NCBI RefSeq assembly: GCF_014284275.1
Contig: NZ_JACOFU010000004.1
Location: forward strand, 62,001 to 126,000
Length of the DNA: 64,000 nt
Direction: 5' to 3'
Origin: Affinundibacterium amnicola
Lineage (GTDB): Bacteria > Pseudomonadota > Gammaproteobacteria > Burkholderiales > Burkholderiaceae_D
Part shown: positions 33,001-40,815 of the stretch, one piece after another
Position numbering within the stretch: the first letter of the stretch is position 1
How the letters are laid out: every line of letters starts with the position of its first letter
Notes under the pieces: model-generated
What the model was told of the DNA's origin: nothing
Databases searched by the model: none
Seen by the model: only the letters and a program-made list of their open reading frames with translations
Translations under genes and position numbers: made by a program

Positions 33001-33332
33001 ATTCCTTCCAACTTCGGTCGCAAGGTCTCGTTCTTAAAGTTCTTTGAATTCTTAAAAACCAAATGCTCAATAAAATGCGCAGCCCCCTGTTGCTGATCAC
33101 TTTCGTGAATCGATCCGAACTTCACCAGCAAACGCAACTCCACTATCTGCTTAGGTTTGTCGTTCTTTTGAATGTAGTAAGTTAAGCCGTTTTTGAGTCT
33201 CCCAATTTTGACACTTGGGTCAACAGGTAAAGGTGAGGCGAGATCAACGGATGCAGTCGCAAAAAGGGACTGCAACAATAGACCAAATACCAAGACGAGC
33301 TTAGTGGGTGACAAGGAATGAAGCAAATTCAT
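30054..33332 (-). CDS. M16-family zinc metalloprotease, PqqL-like
   Basis: 1092 residues with a signal peptide (V-F-G-L-L-L-Q-S-L-F-A-T-A-S). The inverted zinc motif H-x-x-E-H is seen as H-F-I-E-H at residues 86-90, with downstream glutamates (A-E-E-A-I-I-L-E-E) for the third ligand. Two M16 halves and inactive C-terminal domains make up the full double-length clamshell. It is likely periplasmic and degrades peptides. The neighbours (sensor kinase, chemoreceptor) give no substrate hint. The long C-terminal part beyond about residue 950 is poorly conserved. Confidence 0.92.
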   Translation of the reverse strand: MNLLHSLSPTKLVLVFGLLLQSLFATASVDLASPLPVDPSVKIGRLKNGLTYYIQKNDKPKQIVELRLLVKFGSIHESDQQQGAAHFIEHLVFKNSKNFKNETLRPKLEGIGLQFGRDLNAYTEHELTRYEMSLPSSKKEHVQIGLTALADIAGHVEIRVDDISAEEAIILEEQRIRNNLELRKTSATYDLTLRGTKYPSRSPIGVEAIRKNFTAPMLQQLYRQMYRPDQMALIAVGDIDPLALEKAIQKLFSGLQNPPQNAEQFTQELPEFGESNLVIFTDPQQSTHRLELTYQVQNLGPFQTIGELRQGMLRTLYWDLLDDRLSTYSPLFTRAAALNSNLLRTKKRRAIVFEYPKPVDAASTQSAAKAAIRAVIGRLLQVQKYGFLESELNDRRKVRLNSFEQSYLERDKLSSDSFVNDYVNHFSFGENLTSTAQYWDLMQPLYSSITLQELNDYAKAQLLPESKPQMLYIAPKSDEEWLPSKQTILATIADAQTQKVEQVVARSGIKSLLKTPPTSAGKIVSETHNVIYGTTEFSLSNGVTVIIKKTDFTNNKISMFHQSLGGSSKAPINQVLSATYAPNLTLSMGFDDLSPRAVQEFLQPKTVALGINLTPYVETISGSSSTLDLETLLQWNYQRLVNSSRSKALFSSGLDRIKRNLLEAIERPEMIIHDQFTKLVYDNNPRAMFIPPFDEVESLNMDKVIASFDQLHQNFSGSYFVFVGNVDVDTMRPLLRKYLANLPGKEQADQIQPEYPLPKRGIRKKEIFVGKDNKASVRIIFNGAFNYTEEESLRFTLLTDILRLRLIQSLREERQLIYASGISSQLFPIAGGRYQLAFILPCAAEQTDAVVSALFQEIQRLQKDPPSMAELNQVKKAWTQLHKERLQDDDYWARQLLESKLTTPTARLLFAPEKLLKTISPESVRVAANYYLDQENYVQLVAKPENLAVIEQAEIEAYKKITPRDLGSSQINETSIRLAAISRALAKSVTRNEEFWSYSDSAREILELKTLEDRIGDLKVSTCLSKAKQTQLDHIRILLARFDLVKLAGTANQKDEKLSLEKLNKYADLLTTEVELLKSVSAQISHCDNRVQ

Positions 33333-33522
33333 AGAGATGAGGCTAACGAAATATAAAATTATCTATTTTACATTACCATCAACACTCTATATGCATTGAA
33401 TTCTTGCTGTCATAGTATAAACAACGAAATGACCTGAAGACGATCACAAAACTGCACTTGGCTTCATTAGAGTTCGCAGAGGCTAAAAGATATCGTCAAC
33501 CCAGCACTGGTCGACTGGTCGT

Positions 33523-35484
33523 TTAATACCCCACCAACTTAGTCGCAGGAAGCGCATCAATTCTAAAGGTCTTCACTGATTCGGCGAGGAAATTAGCGCG
33601 TTCTTCTAAAGACATCACCGCGGCAGAAATTTCTTCGACCATCGCAGCATTTTGCTGGGTACTGGCATCGACTTCACGCACAGCCTCTGCCATCTCATTG
33701 ATTTCATGTGATTGCTCGTTTGAACCCCGCGTAATTTGATCCATAATTACCGTGACGCTTTGGACCGAATTCACGATCTCTTTCATCGTGCTGCCAGCAT
33801 CATTCACATAGCGCGCGCCCGATTCAATATCTTGTATCGAATCACGAATCAAATCACCAATTTCTTTCGCTGCACTGGCGCTACGTTGTGCCAAACTGCG
33901 CACTTCGGAGGCAACCACAGCGAAACCTCGACCCTGCTCACCAGCGCGTGCGGCCTCAACTGCGGCGTTCAATGCCAAGATATTGGTCTGAAAAGCGATG
34001 CCATTAATGACTTCGGTAATTTCGCCAATTTTACGAGATGAAATCGTGATTTTTTCCATCGTTTCTACAGCCTGAGAAACAATCACACCGCCTTTAGTAG
34101 CAACTTGAAATGCAGATAAAGCGAGTTGATCCGCTTGCTTCGCATTCTCTAAATTATGGGTCACTTTGGCAGCGAGAGAATCCATATTTTCAGCGGTGTG
34201 CTGAACCGTTCCTGCAATTCTGGCACCACGTTCTGCTAAATCATTATTGCCCGCAGCGATTTCAGTGGTAGCTAAACTAATCGACTCTGCCGATTCACGA
34301 ACACCCGCGACGATCTTCGATAGCGCTTGCACACTCAGGCGGAAAATGTTGATCGATTCAGAAATTTCGTCGTTACCAATCGCGAGCTTTGATGTGGTCA
34401 GATCACCTTCGCCAAGCATGTTCACACGTTTAGACATGCTCTTAAAGCCACTCATTGAAGTCAAGTAAAAAGTGTATAAGGCATACATCGCAATAAATAG
34501 AGCAACAATCACGCCGATCAACATCAAGTTGCGATGACGGGTCAGGCTATCAACACGCAGTTCTAACGCCACACCTAAGGCTTTTAAAGTTTTTTCGGTC
34601 AATGCTTCGTTTGCATAAATCACCTCACTACCAGCGTTATAAATTGCTTTCGCTTGGCCGCTAACCTCCGCACCCATGATGGTGTTCTGAATCAATTTTA
34701 AGTACTCGTCAGTACGCTCAAATACCTGTTGGTCTATTCCCTTCAAGGCATCTGGATTAACTTTTTGCACTCTAGACAAAGCATCTTTTGCCTCTGCGGT
34801 ATCGCGTTTGATCAATGCCATAAATGCGGCGATACGTGTTCTAATTGTCTCGGCCTGATCCGGTTTGGCAGCGACATATGCAACCAAGCCGCGCAATGGT
34901 GCTAGGTTTGAAGTCATCGCTGGCAATTTCTCGGTTGCTGCAACCATTAAGTAATAACTATCGACATCGGGATCAAGTGCCAAACTAGATTGTTCGGAAA
35001 TCTGTCTGCGAATTTCCATCAAAGCATCATTCACTTTGGTGTATTTAGCAGTGATTTTAGCTGTTTCTGTGTAAGCCGTTTTCTCGGCGTCTACCCACGC
35101 TTCTTTCGCAGTGCTAAGAATCGGTTTTAGCTGAAACGGATCACGCTCAGTCAATATTTTTTCCAAACTATTAAAAGCTTTTTCAATGGCCGATGCTGCT
35201 TCATTGGTGACGGTTTTATCTTCCACCTCTAATAGCCGCAGTAAAGCCTGTCCACGATGCTGCAAAACCGCATCCATCAAGGGGTTAACGTGTTCGTGAT
35301 AATAAACACCAGTCGATTCATGCTCTGCAAATTCAATATAAGCATTTGCTCTGCTTACGTATAAATACAGGAGCATCATCAACGGAATAAGCAGGGTGAC
35401 GACAATAATCGAAAACTTCGCTGGCATACGCAAGCTGCGCATGATTTGTTTGCCTGGACCAAAGATATTGAAAGACAATTGCAT
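33523..35484 (-). CDS. Methyl-accepting chemotaxis protein
   Basis: 653 residues. An N-terminal membrane helix (about 22-44) is followed by a long, mostly helical periplasmic sensor, a second membrane helix near 325-345, a HAMP segment and the cytoplasmic coiled-coil. The signalling tip [20 protein letters not shown] is intact. It ends P-A-T-K-L-V-G-Y with no typical CheR-docking pentapeptide. No che genes are adjacent. The start at 35484 has GGGG just upstream; an internal Met at residue 15 is possible. Confidence 0.93.
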   Translation of the reverse strand: MQLSFNIFGPGKQIMRSLRMPAKFSIIVVTLLIPLMMLLYLYVSRANAYIEFAEHESTGVYYHEHVNPLMDAVLQHRGQALLRLLEVEDKTVTNEAASAIEKAFNSLEKILTERDPFQLKPILSTAKEAWVDAEKTAYTETAKITAKYTKVNDALMEIRRQISEQSSLALDPDVDSYYLMVAATEKLPAMTSNLAPLRGLVAYVAAKPDQAETIRTRIAAFMALIKRDTAEAKDALSRVQKVNPDALKGIDQQVFERTDEYLKLIQNTIMGAEVSGQAKAIYNAGSEVIYANEALTEKTLKALGVALELRVDSLTRHRNLMLIGVIVALFIAMYALYTFYLTSMSGFKSMSKRVNMLGEGDLTTSKLAIGNDEISESINIFRLSVQALSKIVAGVRESAESISLATTEIAAGNNDLAERGARIAGTVQHTAENMDSLAAKVTHNLENAKQADQLALSAFQVATKGGVIVSQAVETMEKITISSRKIGEITEVINGIAFQTNILALNAAVEAARAGEQGRGFAVVASEVRSLAQRSASAAKEIGDLIRDSIQDIESGARYVNDAGSTMKEIVNSVQSVTVIMDQITRGSNEQSHEINEMAEAVREVDASTQQNAAMVEEISAAVMSLEERANFLAESVKTFRIDALPATKLVGY

Positions 35485-35698
35485 TCCCCAAAACGAAAAT
35501 AATTAGAATCGGCATGACCAATTTGGAGGGTCAATTATATTCGGTGATTTTTTCCGTACGGAAATCGATTGCAAAGAATGTGCACTTCAATTGTTAATTA
35601 TTGTGAAGGCAGATCACGCGACGAACTTAGCACATCAAATTTGATTCAAATCAATAACAGATCGAAAAACTCTGATCAATTTAAATAGCGAATATCGC

Positions 35699-35744
35699 GC
35701 ATAAAAAAATCTCCAACATATACGATAAAGGACAGATTGGAGGG
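35699..35744 (-). terminator. Decayed copy of the gltD-type terminator
   Basis: Read on the minus strand, CCTCCAAT..TTGGAG is followed by ATTTTTTTATG. The whole segment matches the gltD terminator (38934-38978) in order, with substitutions. It could end transcription of the small membrane gene at 36031. It is disrupted on its 5' side by the 145-bp element at 35745-35889. Confidence 0.6.
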
Positions 35745-35889
35745 TAATGCCGTTCAGTTAAACGAACAAGCTCATAGTTTGTCATTCCCGCGCAGACGGG
35801 AAACCAGTGACGTAACAGCTTAAAGACACTAGGTTCTCGCCTTCGCGGGAATGACAGTGCATCTTGCTGGGCTTAACTGAACATCATTA
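35745..35889. mobile_element. 145-bp MITE-like element with 12-bp target duplication
   Basis: The termini TAATGCCGTTCAGTTAA and TTAACTGAACATCATTA are inverted repeats with two mismatches in 17. The direct repeat CAGATTGGAGGG flanks the unit on both sides (35733-35744 and 35890-35901). Inside is a palindrome GTCATTCCCGCG (35781) paired with CGCGGGAATGAC (35844). From memory, the tip sequence and the duplication length resemble IS4-type elements, but no transposase is encoded here. The unit interrupts a duplicated terminator. Confidence 0.8.
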
Positions 35890-35892
35890 CAG

Positions 35893-35996
35893 ATTGGAGG
35901 GAAACTTTAAACAACATCGAGCTACTCAAAAAACGCTTTACCACTTCAACTCATCTCAAAAAATCAACGCGGCAAAACCGATTCGGCAACCAGAAC
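35893..35996 (-). pseudogene. Decayed duplicate of the gltD 3' end
   Basis: This segment matches the end of gltD and its trailer (38969-39073) at roughly 85-90 percent over about 90 bases by eye. On the minus strand it still encodes E-S-V-L-P-R followed by a stop, as gltD does. Coding similarity fades after about 12 codons, so only the tail of the gene remains. It sits between the stop of the small membrane gene (36031) and the duplicated terminator. Confidence 0.7.
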
Positions 35997-36030
35997 CTTC
36001 TCGCAAACACTCTACATGGCTGAACCAATG

Positions 36031-36312
36031 TCAGGTTAGCGCTGATGGCAGATACCGCATGGCAAACCCCGCAACCACCAAAACAAAGCCTACGATTAAG
36101 CCGTAGCGACCGCCTAGATCAAGCGCTTCTTTGGTCAGACCATTTCTATAAGTGCCGTAAGCCATCAAAGCGTAACCAATCGCGGAAATCATTTTGCGAG
36201 GCTCTTGGACATAGAAGATGAAGTCTATAAAATTGATGATGCTGACTACGACAAAAAAAACCAAGGTGACCTTGGTACCACTGCTAATGGGAGCTTTGAA
36301 GATTGAGTTCAT
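36031..36312 (-). CDS. Small integral membrane protein
   Basis: 93 residues from the ATG at 36312; the upstream open frame to 36381 runs into a repeat and was not used. Three hydrophobic segments are visible (V-T-L-V-F-F-V-V-V-S-I-I, then M-I-S-A-I-G-Y-A-L-M-A-Y, then G-L-I-V-G-F-V-L-V-V-A-G). No motif of known function was found. It has no operon partner. Its 3' side carries the gltD-like tail and terminator. Confidence 0.6.
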   Translation of the reverse strand: MNSIFKAPISSGTKVTLVFFVVVSIINFIDFIFYVQEPRKMISAIGYALMAYGTYRNGLTKEALDLGGRYGLIVGFVLVVAGFAMRYLPSALT

Positions 36313-36365
36313 ATTGTATTTGTAGTGAGCGCTAACGTCTTTTAAAGTTATATGTTGAAAAGTCT

Positions 36366-36450
36366 TGTAGGGCGGGTGCAACCCGCGCCGCCTGTCCTAT
36401 GTGTTTAATTTGATCGACCGATATACCGCGCGGGTTGCACCCGCCCTACA
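36366..36450. repeat. Inverted repeat, GTAGGGCGGGTGCAACCCGC type
   Basis: The left arm TGTAGGGCGGGTGCAACCCG (36366) is followed by a 40-base loop and the right arm CGGGTTGCACCCGCCCTACA (to 36450). The arms are 23 bp and perfectly complementary. It belongs to a widely interspersed palindrome type and lies upstream of the small membrane protein gene. Confidence 0.9.
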
Positions 36451-36625
36451 TGGCTCAAACGCCGAGCCAGATTTTTCATCGGCCTGAAATTCACCACACA
36501 AAATATTCAAACCACTCATGAGCTTTGCCATAACGCCGAATGTTGAGGTGAAATGAGCGCGCATTGCGTAGCAAAATCCAGCAATACACTCATTCGCTCG
36601 TCATTTTCGAATACCATGTTAAATT

Positions 36626-37342
36626 TCATTTCACTGCCATCTGATTGTCAACACAAGACATTTGCGCATTCGTTGGATTTAAATGATTTAGATGCGCGCC
36701 AAGTTTTGAAATAGCGATCGCATATCGGGGTATCGCACCTGTTGCAGTGCGATGAAAATATTCAGGGAATTTTTCAACTCTATAAGCTCCAAATTCGTGC
36801 TCTGGAATTTCTAGTGATAATTCAAACTCATCACTAGAAATTTCTTCCTTCAAGTCAGACACTGAACACGGTAGCCATGAAATAGGATCACTACTAAAGA
36901 TCAACATAACCAAATCATCTTTCTTATTTTTGACTAGACTCTTTTTGGCATACCTTGGCATAATAAAATTCTGACCGTCGGTTTTAATCATCACGAGAAC
37001 TGTGTTCAGTCCTTTTTCGTAGTCTCGCATCCCGAAGTGACCGCGCGTGATCAGTTCTAACTTCTGCTGAACATCACCGCCGTATACTGAAGAGCTAACT
37101 GTCGCTATAAGAGAAAATGGCGGCGGGTCAAAGTCGATACACACAACGTTTGGTTGACTACATTTAGCAGATTTGGGAGGATTCGCAAAATACGCACCTG
37201 GAGCAAGATCCGCAACAACCAAGAGCGGCTTCGCAAGTTTTTCATCAAATGTCGGCAAAACTTTTCCTGTTTGACCTTGCGAAACAGCAGGAAGCATTAG
37301 GAGCGCAATGGTAATTGGTAATGCTCTAATGAAGTAATTCAT
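36626..37342 (-). CDS. Hypothetical secreted protein
   Basis: 238 residues with a signal peptide (I-A-L-L-M-L-P-A-V-S-Q-G). The mature protein has several cysteines (K-C-S-Q-P-N-V-V-C, P-C-S-V-S, M-S-C-V-D) that could form disulfides. No domain was recognised. It lies upstream of, and in the same direction as, the CcdA/thioredoxin pair, but is separated from it by about 295 bases, so a shared operon is unlikely. Confidence 0.65.
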   Translation of the reverse strand: MNYFIRALPITIALLMLPAVSQGQTGKVLPTFDEKLAKPLLVVADLAPGAYFANPPKSAKCSQPNVVCIDFDPPPFSLIATVSSSVYGGDVQQKLELITRGHFGMRDYEKGLNTVLVMIKTDGQNFIMPRYAKKSLVKNKKDDLVMLIFSSDPISWLPCSVSDLKEEISSDEFELSLEIPEHEFGAYRVEKFPEYFHRTATGAIPRYAIAISKLGAHLNHLNPTNAQMSCVDNQMAVK

Positions 37343-37637
37343 GAAATTTAACCTGAGCTAATTTGATAAGTTAAAAAGATAACCGGACATCAAAAATAAA
37401 GCAATTTGTTTCAACTCTTTGCAAACCCGCATGGAACTTGGATCAAATTGTTTATACCAACTAAAAACTAGGTTTACCCAAATCGACAAAAGATGCAGAT
37501 TGCATGATTGTATTTGAGCTCCAGAAATTCGGCGAAATCAAACAATATACGGAGCAAGATCTTTCTTATTTACAAAAAAAAGGAGACAGCATCAACCGCC
37601 ATCCCCATCTTAAACCTGCACCTCAAACCAATTCACA
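37343..37637. other. Intergenic gap, no gene seen
   Basis: 295 AT-rich bases between the hypothetical secreted protein and the ccdA stop. AAAAAAAAGGAGACAGC near 37574 resembles a plus-strand ribosome site, but no start codon follows at a suitable distance. No repeat was noticed. Confidence 0.4.
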
Positions 37638-38342
37638 TCAAAGCGAAATCGCCCAATCAGGCAAGATTTGATTAGCGTAAATTTCTAAAGTCTTATCTAA
37701 GCCCACGAGTATCACGCCGCCGAGCACGATGAGTAGATAGCCCAACACCATTTTGGCACTCGCCACCCGACTAAATAATCCTGGACGAACTCGCTTTAGC
37801 ACCTGCCCCGAAACAAACGCTGCTAGCAATAAAGCAGAAGCCGTGCCGATACCAAAGGCGAACATCACTAGGAATGCCATCCCCATGTCTTGACCTATCG
37901 ACGCCACAGCGATTGCCGCGCCCAAGGTTGGGCCAACGCAAGGCAACCACACTAAGCCTAGCAGCAAGCCGACGCCAAACTGTCCTAGACTATTTGAACC
38001 ACTGCCAATATCCAAGCGGCTACTAAGCATCGACAAATGTTGGTTGATCCATTCGGCTAAGGGTTTGACTACCAAGATCAAGCCCACCAATACCATCAGC
38101 ACGGCGGCGACAGAACGGAAGGCATCCGGGTTCAAGCCCAAATTGAGCAAGATAAAGGATAAGAAGGCACCTGCGATGGCGAATGACAAACTCAAACCAA
38201 GCGCCAAGTAAATTGGCCCTAAACGACTTTGACCAATGGCGGACGTCATCACGATCGGAACCAAAGGCCAAACACAAGGCGATAAGACACTGAGCACACC
38301 AGCCACAAAGGCGATGGTGATGGAAGCAAATTCGAGTGGCAT
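37638..38342 (-). CDS. CcdA/DsbD-type thiol-disulfide transmembrane protein
   Basis: 234 residues with about six membrane segments. Paired cysteine-proline motifs S-P-C-V-W-P-L-V-P and L-P-C-V-G-P-T-L-G in two internally related halves mark the CcdA/DsbD membrane domain. It would carry reducing power from cytoplasmic thioredoxin to the periplasm. It lies four bases downstream of the thioredoxin-like gene; the two appear to be partners. Confidence 0.92.
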   Translation of the reverse strand: MPLEFASITIAFVAGVLSVLSPCVWPLVPIVMTSAIGQSRLGPIYLALGLSLSFAIAGAFLSFILLNLGLNPDAFRSVAAVLMVLVGLILVVKPLAEWINQHLSMLSSRLDIGSGSNSLGQFGVGLLLGLVWLPCVGPTLGAAIAVASIGQDMGMAFLVMFAFGIGTASALLLAAFVSGQVLKRVRPGLFSRVASAKMVLGYLLIVLGGVILVGLDKTLEIYANQILPDWAISL

Positions 38343-38346
38343 AACA

Positions 38347-38751
38347 TTAATTGTAGTTGTAGTCGATGGCTTTGAGGATCTCGGCAGAAATCACTTCAAC
38401 ACGCGTTTCAGCAACTGCGAACCAGTGTTGCTTGTTGCCGCGATACAGTAACAAAGTGGACTGACGTGGCGCTCGGAATTGACGCACGACTTCTTTGTCC
38501 TTGTCATAGTCGACCACTAGAATCGTAAATTTTTTATTGGGATTCGCAGCGCGAAATTGCTCAAATACTTTTTGCTGTTGCTTGCAAGTTGGGCACCAAG
38601 GCGCATAGATATCAATCAACACCACAGCGCCGGAGGCTTGCAATGCATCAAAACGCGCTTGCGTGTACGGCTCTTTATCTAGTGCATACGCATTGGAAAA
38701 AACGAAGAAAAGCGCGAAAGCGGAGAGGATTTTTTTGAGGAAGTTAGTCAT
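38347..38751 (-). CDS. Periplasmic thioredoxin-like protein
   Basis: 134 residues with a signal peptide (A-L-F-F-V-F-S-N-A-Y-A). The active site A-P-W-C-P-T-C-K-Q-Q lies in a thioredoxin fold, and the cis-Pro region is A-P-R-Q-S-T-L-L. It is probably reduced by the CcdA-type protein encoded immediately downstream. Its length is that of a single domain. Substrates could be cytochrome c or other periplasmic thiols; the context does not decide. Confidence 0.9.
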   Translation of the reverse strand: MTNFLKKILSAFALFFVFSNAYALDKEPYTQARFDALQASGAVVLIDIYAPWCPTCKQQQKVFEQFRAANPNKKFTILVVDYDKDKEVVRQFRAPRQSTLLLYRGNKQHWFAVAETRVEVISAEILKAIDYNYN

Positions 38752-38933
38752 ATCGGTCTCATTGAATAGTCGAGGTCTCTAGTTAGGGATTAGATCAATA
38801 CGCCTTTGTCACCTTATTGTGTTTTCAAGTGGGAAGGACTAAGCGCATTCCCGATTGGTCGGACGAGTTTCTGGATCCTTACATCCAACGCGTTTTTGAT
38901 TTATTTGCGTCTTAAGCGGAAATGAATCACCCA

Positions 38934-38978
38934 TAAAAAAACCCTCCAATACATTCACGAATGAATACATTGGAGGGA
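38934..38978 (-). terminator. Rho-independent terminator of gltD
   Basis: On the minus strand CCCTCCAAT and ATTGGAGGG pair, with an inner ATTCA/TGAAT pair around a TTCG loop, followed by TTTTTTT. It lies about 60 bases after the gltD stop. A diverged copy sits at 35699. Confidence 0.92.
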
Positions 38979-39039
38979 AACCTTAAACAACATGGTGCTA
39001 CTCAAAAAACACTATACGACTTCAATTCATCGCAGAAAA

Positions 39040-40503
39040 TTAACGCGGTAAAACCGATTCATCCATCAAGAACATATCGACTTCACGCGCACATTGGCGG
39101 CCTTCGCGGATCGCCCAAACGACTAAAGACTGACCACGGCGCATGTCACCTGCTGCGTAGACTTTCTCGACATTGGTTTTGTAGCAACCTTCGCCATCAG
39201 TCGTAGCGCGGGCATTGCCGCGTGCGTCTTTGTCGACACCGAAAGCGTCCAAGACTTGCGCCACTGGTGAGACAAATCCCATCGCTAACAGTACCAAATC
39301 GGCTTTCATCTCGAATTCAGAATCTGGCACTTCACTCATTTTTCCGTCTTTCCATTCGACGCGACAAGCGATCAGTTTTTCTACTTTGCCGCCCTTACCT
39401 TCTAGACGTTTAGTCGCCACCGCCCAATCGCGATCACAGCCTTCTTCGTGCGAAGAAGATGTGCGTAATTTGGTTGGCCAGTAAGGCCAAACGAGCGGCT
39501 TGTTTTCTGTTTCTGGTGGTTGTGGCATCAGTTCGAATTGAGCGACTGATTTTGCGCCGTGACGATTGGAGGTGCCGACGCAATCGGAACCTGTATCGCC
39601 ACCACCAATGACCACGACATGTTTGCCACTTGCGGACAGTTGGTCTTTGATCTTGTCTCCTGCATTCACCTTATTTTGCAGCGGTAAAAAATCCATCGCA
39701 AAATGTACACCTTTGAGCTCACGACCTGGCACTGGCAAGTCGCGCGGTACTTCTGCACCACCTGCGACGATCACGGCGTCAAAATCTTTTTTCAAATCAT
39801 CTGGAGAGACGGTTTCTTTTGCCCAGTTAGTAATCGTCGATGGAAAATCTTTACCGACCAAAGTACCAGTGCGGAAAGTCACGCCTTCGGCTTGCATTTG
39901 TTCTACGCGGCGGTCGATGTGCGATTTTTCCATCTTAAAATCTGGAATGCCGTAACGTAGCAAACCACCGACGCGATCATTTTTTTCGAAGACTGTCACG
40001 TCATGACCAACGCGTGCCAATTGCTGAGCCGCTGCCAAACCTGCTGGACCTGAGCCTACGATAGCGACTTTCTTACCGGTTTTGATTGCAGGGATTTGTG
40101 GCTTTACCCAACCGTTTTCCCAACCTTTATCGATGATGAAATGCTCTATCGATTTGATGCCGACTGGCAGTTCATTAATCCCGAGTGTACAAGCGGATTC
40201 GCAAGGTGCCGGGCAAATTCTTCCAGTAAATTCTGGGAAGTTATTGGTTGAATGCAGCACGTCCAAAGCTTGTTGATAATTGCCGTTGTAGGTCAAATCA
40301 TTCCAGTCAGGGATGATGTTATTCACCGGGCAGCCGTTATTGCAAAACGGGATGCCGCAATCCATACAGCGTGCTGCTTGGATTTTTGCTTGACCATCAT
40401 CCAAGTGCATTAAGAATTCTTTGTAATGCTTCAAACGCGCCTTAGGCGCTTCGCTCGCTTCTTGCAAGCGCTGGTATTCCATAAAACCTGTTACTTTTCC
40501 CAT
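39040..40503 (-). CDS. gltD: Glutamate synthase (NADPH) small subunit
   Basis: 487 residues. N-terminal cysteine clusters for iron-sulfur binding ([10 protein letters not shown] and C-P-V-N-N) are followed by the FAD motif [13 protein letters not shown] and an NADPH motif [11 protein letters not shown]. It delivers electrons from NADPH to the large subunit. It lies 312 bases downstream of gltB, an unusually long gap that contains nested repeats. Its 3' end and terminator occur again, decayed, at 35893. Confidence 0.97.
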   Translation of the reverse strand: MGKVTGFMEYQRLQEASEAPKARLKHYKEFLMHLDDGQAKIQAARCMDCGIPFCNNGCPVNNIIPDWNDLTYNGNYQQALDVLHSTNNFPEFTGRICPAPCESACTLGINELPVGIKSIEHFIIDKGWENGWVKPQIPAIKTGKKVAIVGSGPAGLAAAQQLARVGHDVTVFEKNDRVGGLLRYGIPDFKMEKSHIDRRVEQMQAEGVTFRTGTLVGKDFPSTITNWAKETVSPDDLKKDFDAVIVAGGAEVPRDLPVPGRELKGVHFAMDFLPLQNKVNAGDKIKDQLSASGKHVVVIGGGDTGSDCVGTSNRHGAKSVAQFELMPQPPETENKPLVWPYWPTKLRTSSSHEEGCDRDWAVATKRLEGKGGKVEKLIACRVEWKDGKMSEVPDSEFEMKADLVLLAMGFVSPVAQVLDAFGVDKDARGNARATTDGEGCYKTNVEKVYAAGDMRRGQSLVVWAIREGRQCAREVDMFLMDESVLPR

Positions 40504-40552
40504 GATAAAACCTCAATCTAGCTAGGCGCAATGCGCACAATTAAACTTGTAT

Positions 40553-40809
40553 AAAACCTGTCAACACAGAGATAACGAGTAACGTTCGAAGGTCTTTGAA
40601 CATTCCCTCCCCTTCAAGGGGAGGGCTAGGGTGGGGATGGGTTTCGGTCGTGCAAACTTAGAACAACTCACCCAACTAAAATCCATCCCCATCCCAGCCT
40701 TCCCCTTGAAGGGGAAGGGGTGAAAACCAGTTCACCACTACTCAAACTTTCTCCTGCTTTTCTCTCTAACTCGTAAAGGCCTGCCTTTACCTCTGTGTTG
40801 AGAGGTTTT
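40553..40809. repeat. Nested repeats between gltB and gltD
   Basis: The outer arms AAAACCTGTCAACACAGAG (40553) and CTCTGTGTTGAGAGGTTTT (to 40809) belong to the same family as the element at 7138-7235. Inside lies a complete CCCTTCCCCTTCAAGGGG-type palindrome (40602-40720), like the one at 23382. One repeat appears to have inserted into the other. The transcript between gltB and gltD would carry two stacked hairpins. Confidence 0.85.
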
Positions 40810-40815
40810 GATTCC

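Noticed and set aside
37574..37600. Ribosome-site-like AAGGAG sequence in the gap before ccdA
   Set aside because: No start codon lies at a suitable distance and no frame of useful length follows.
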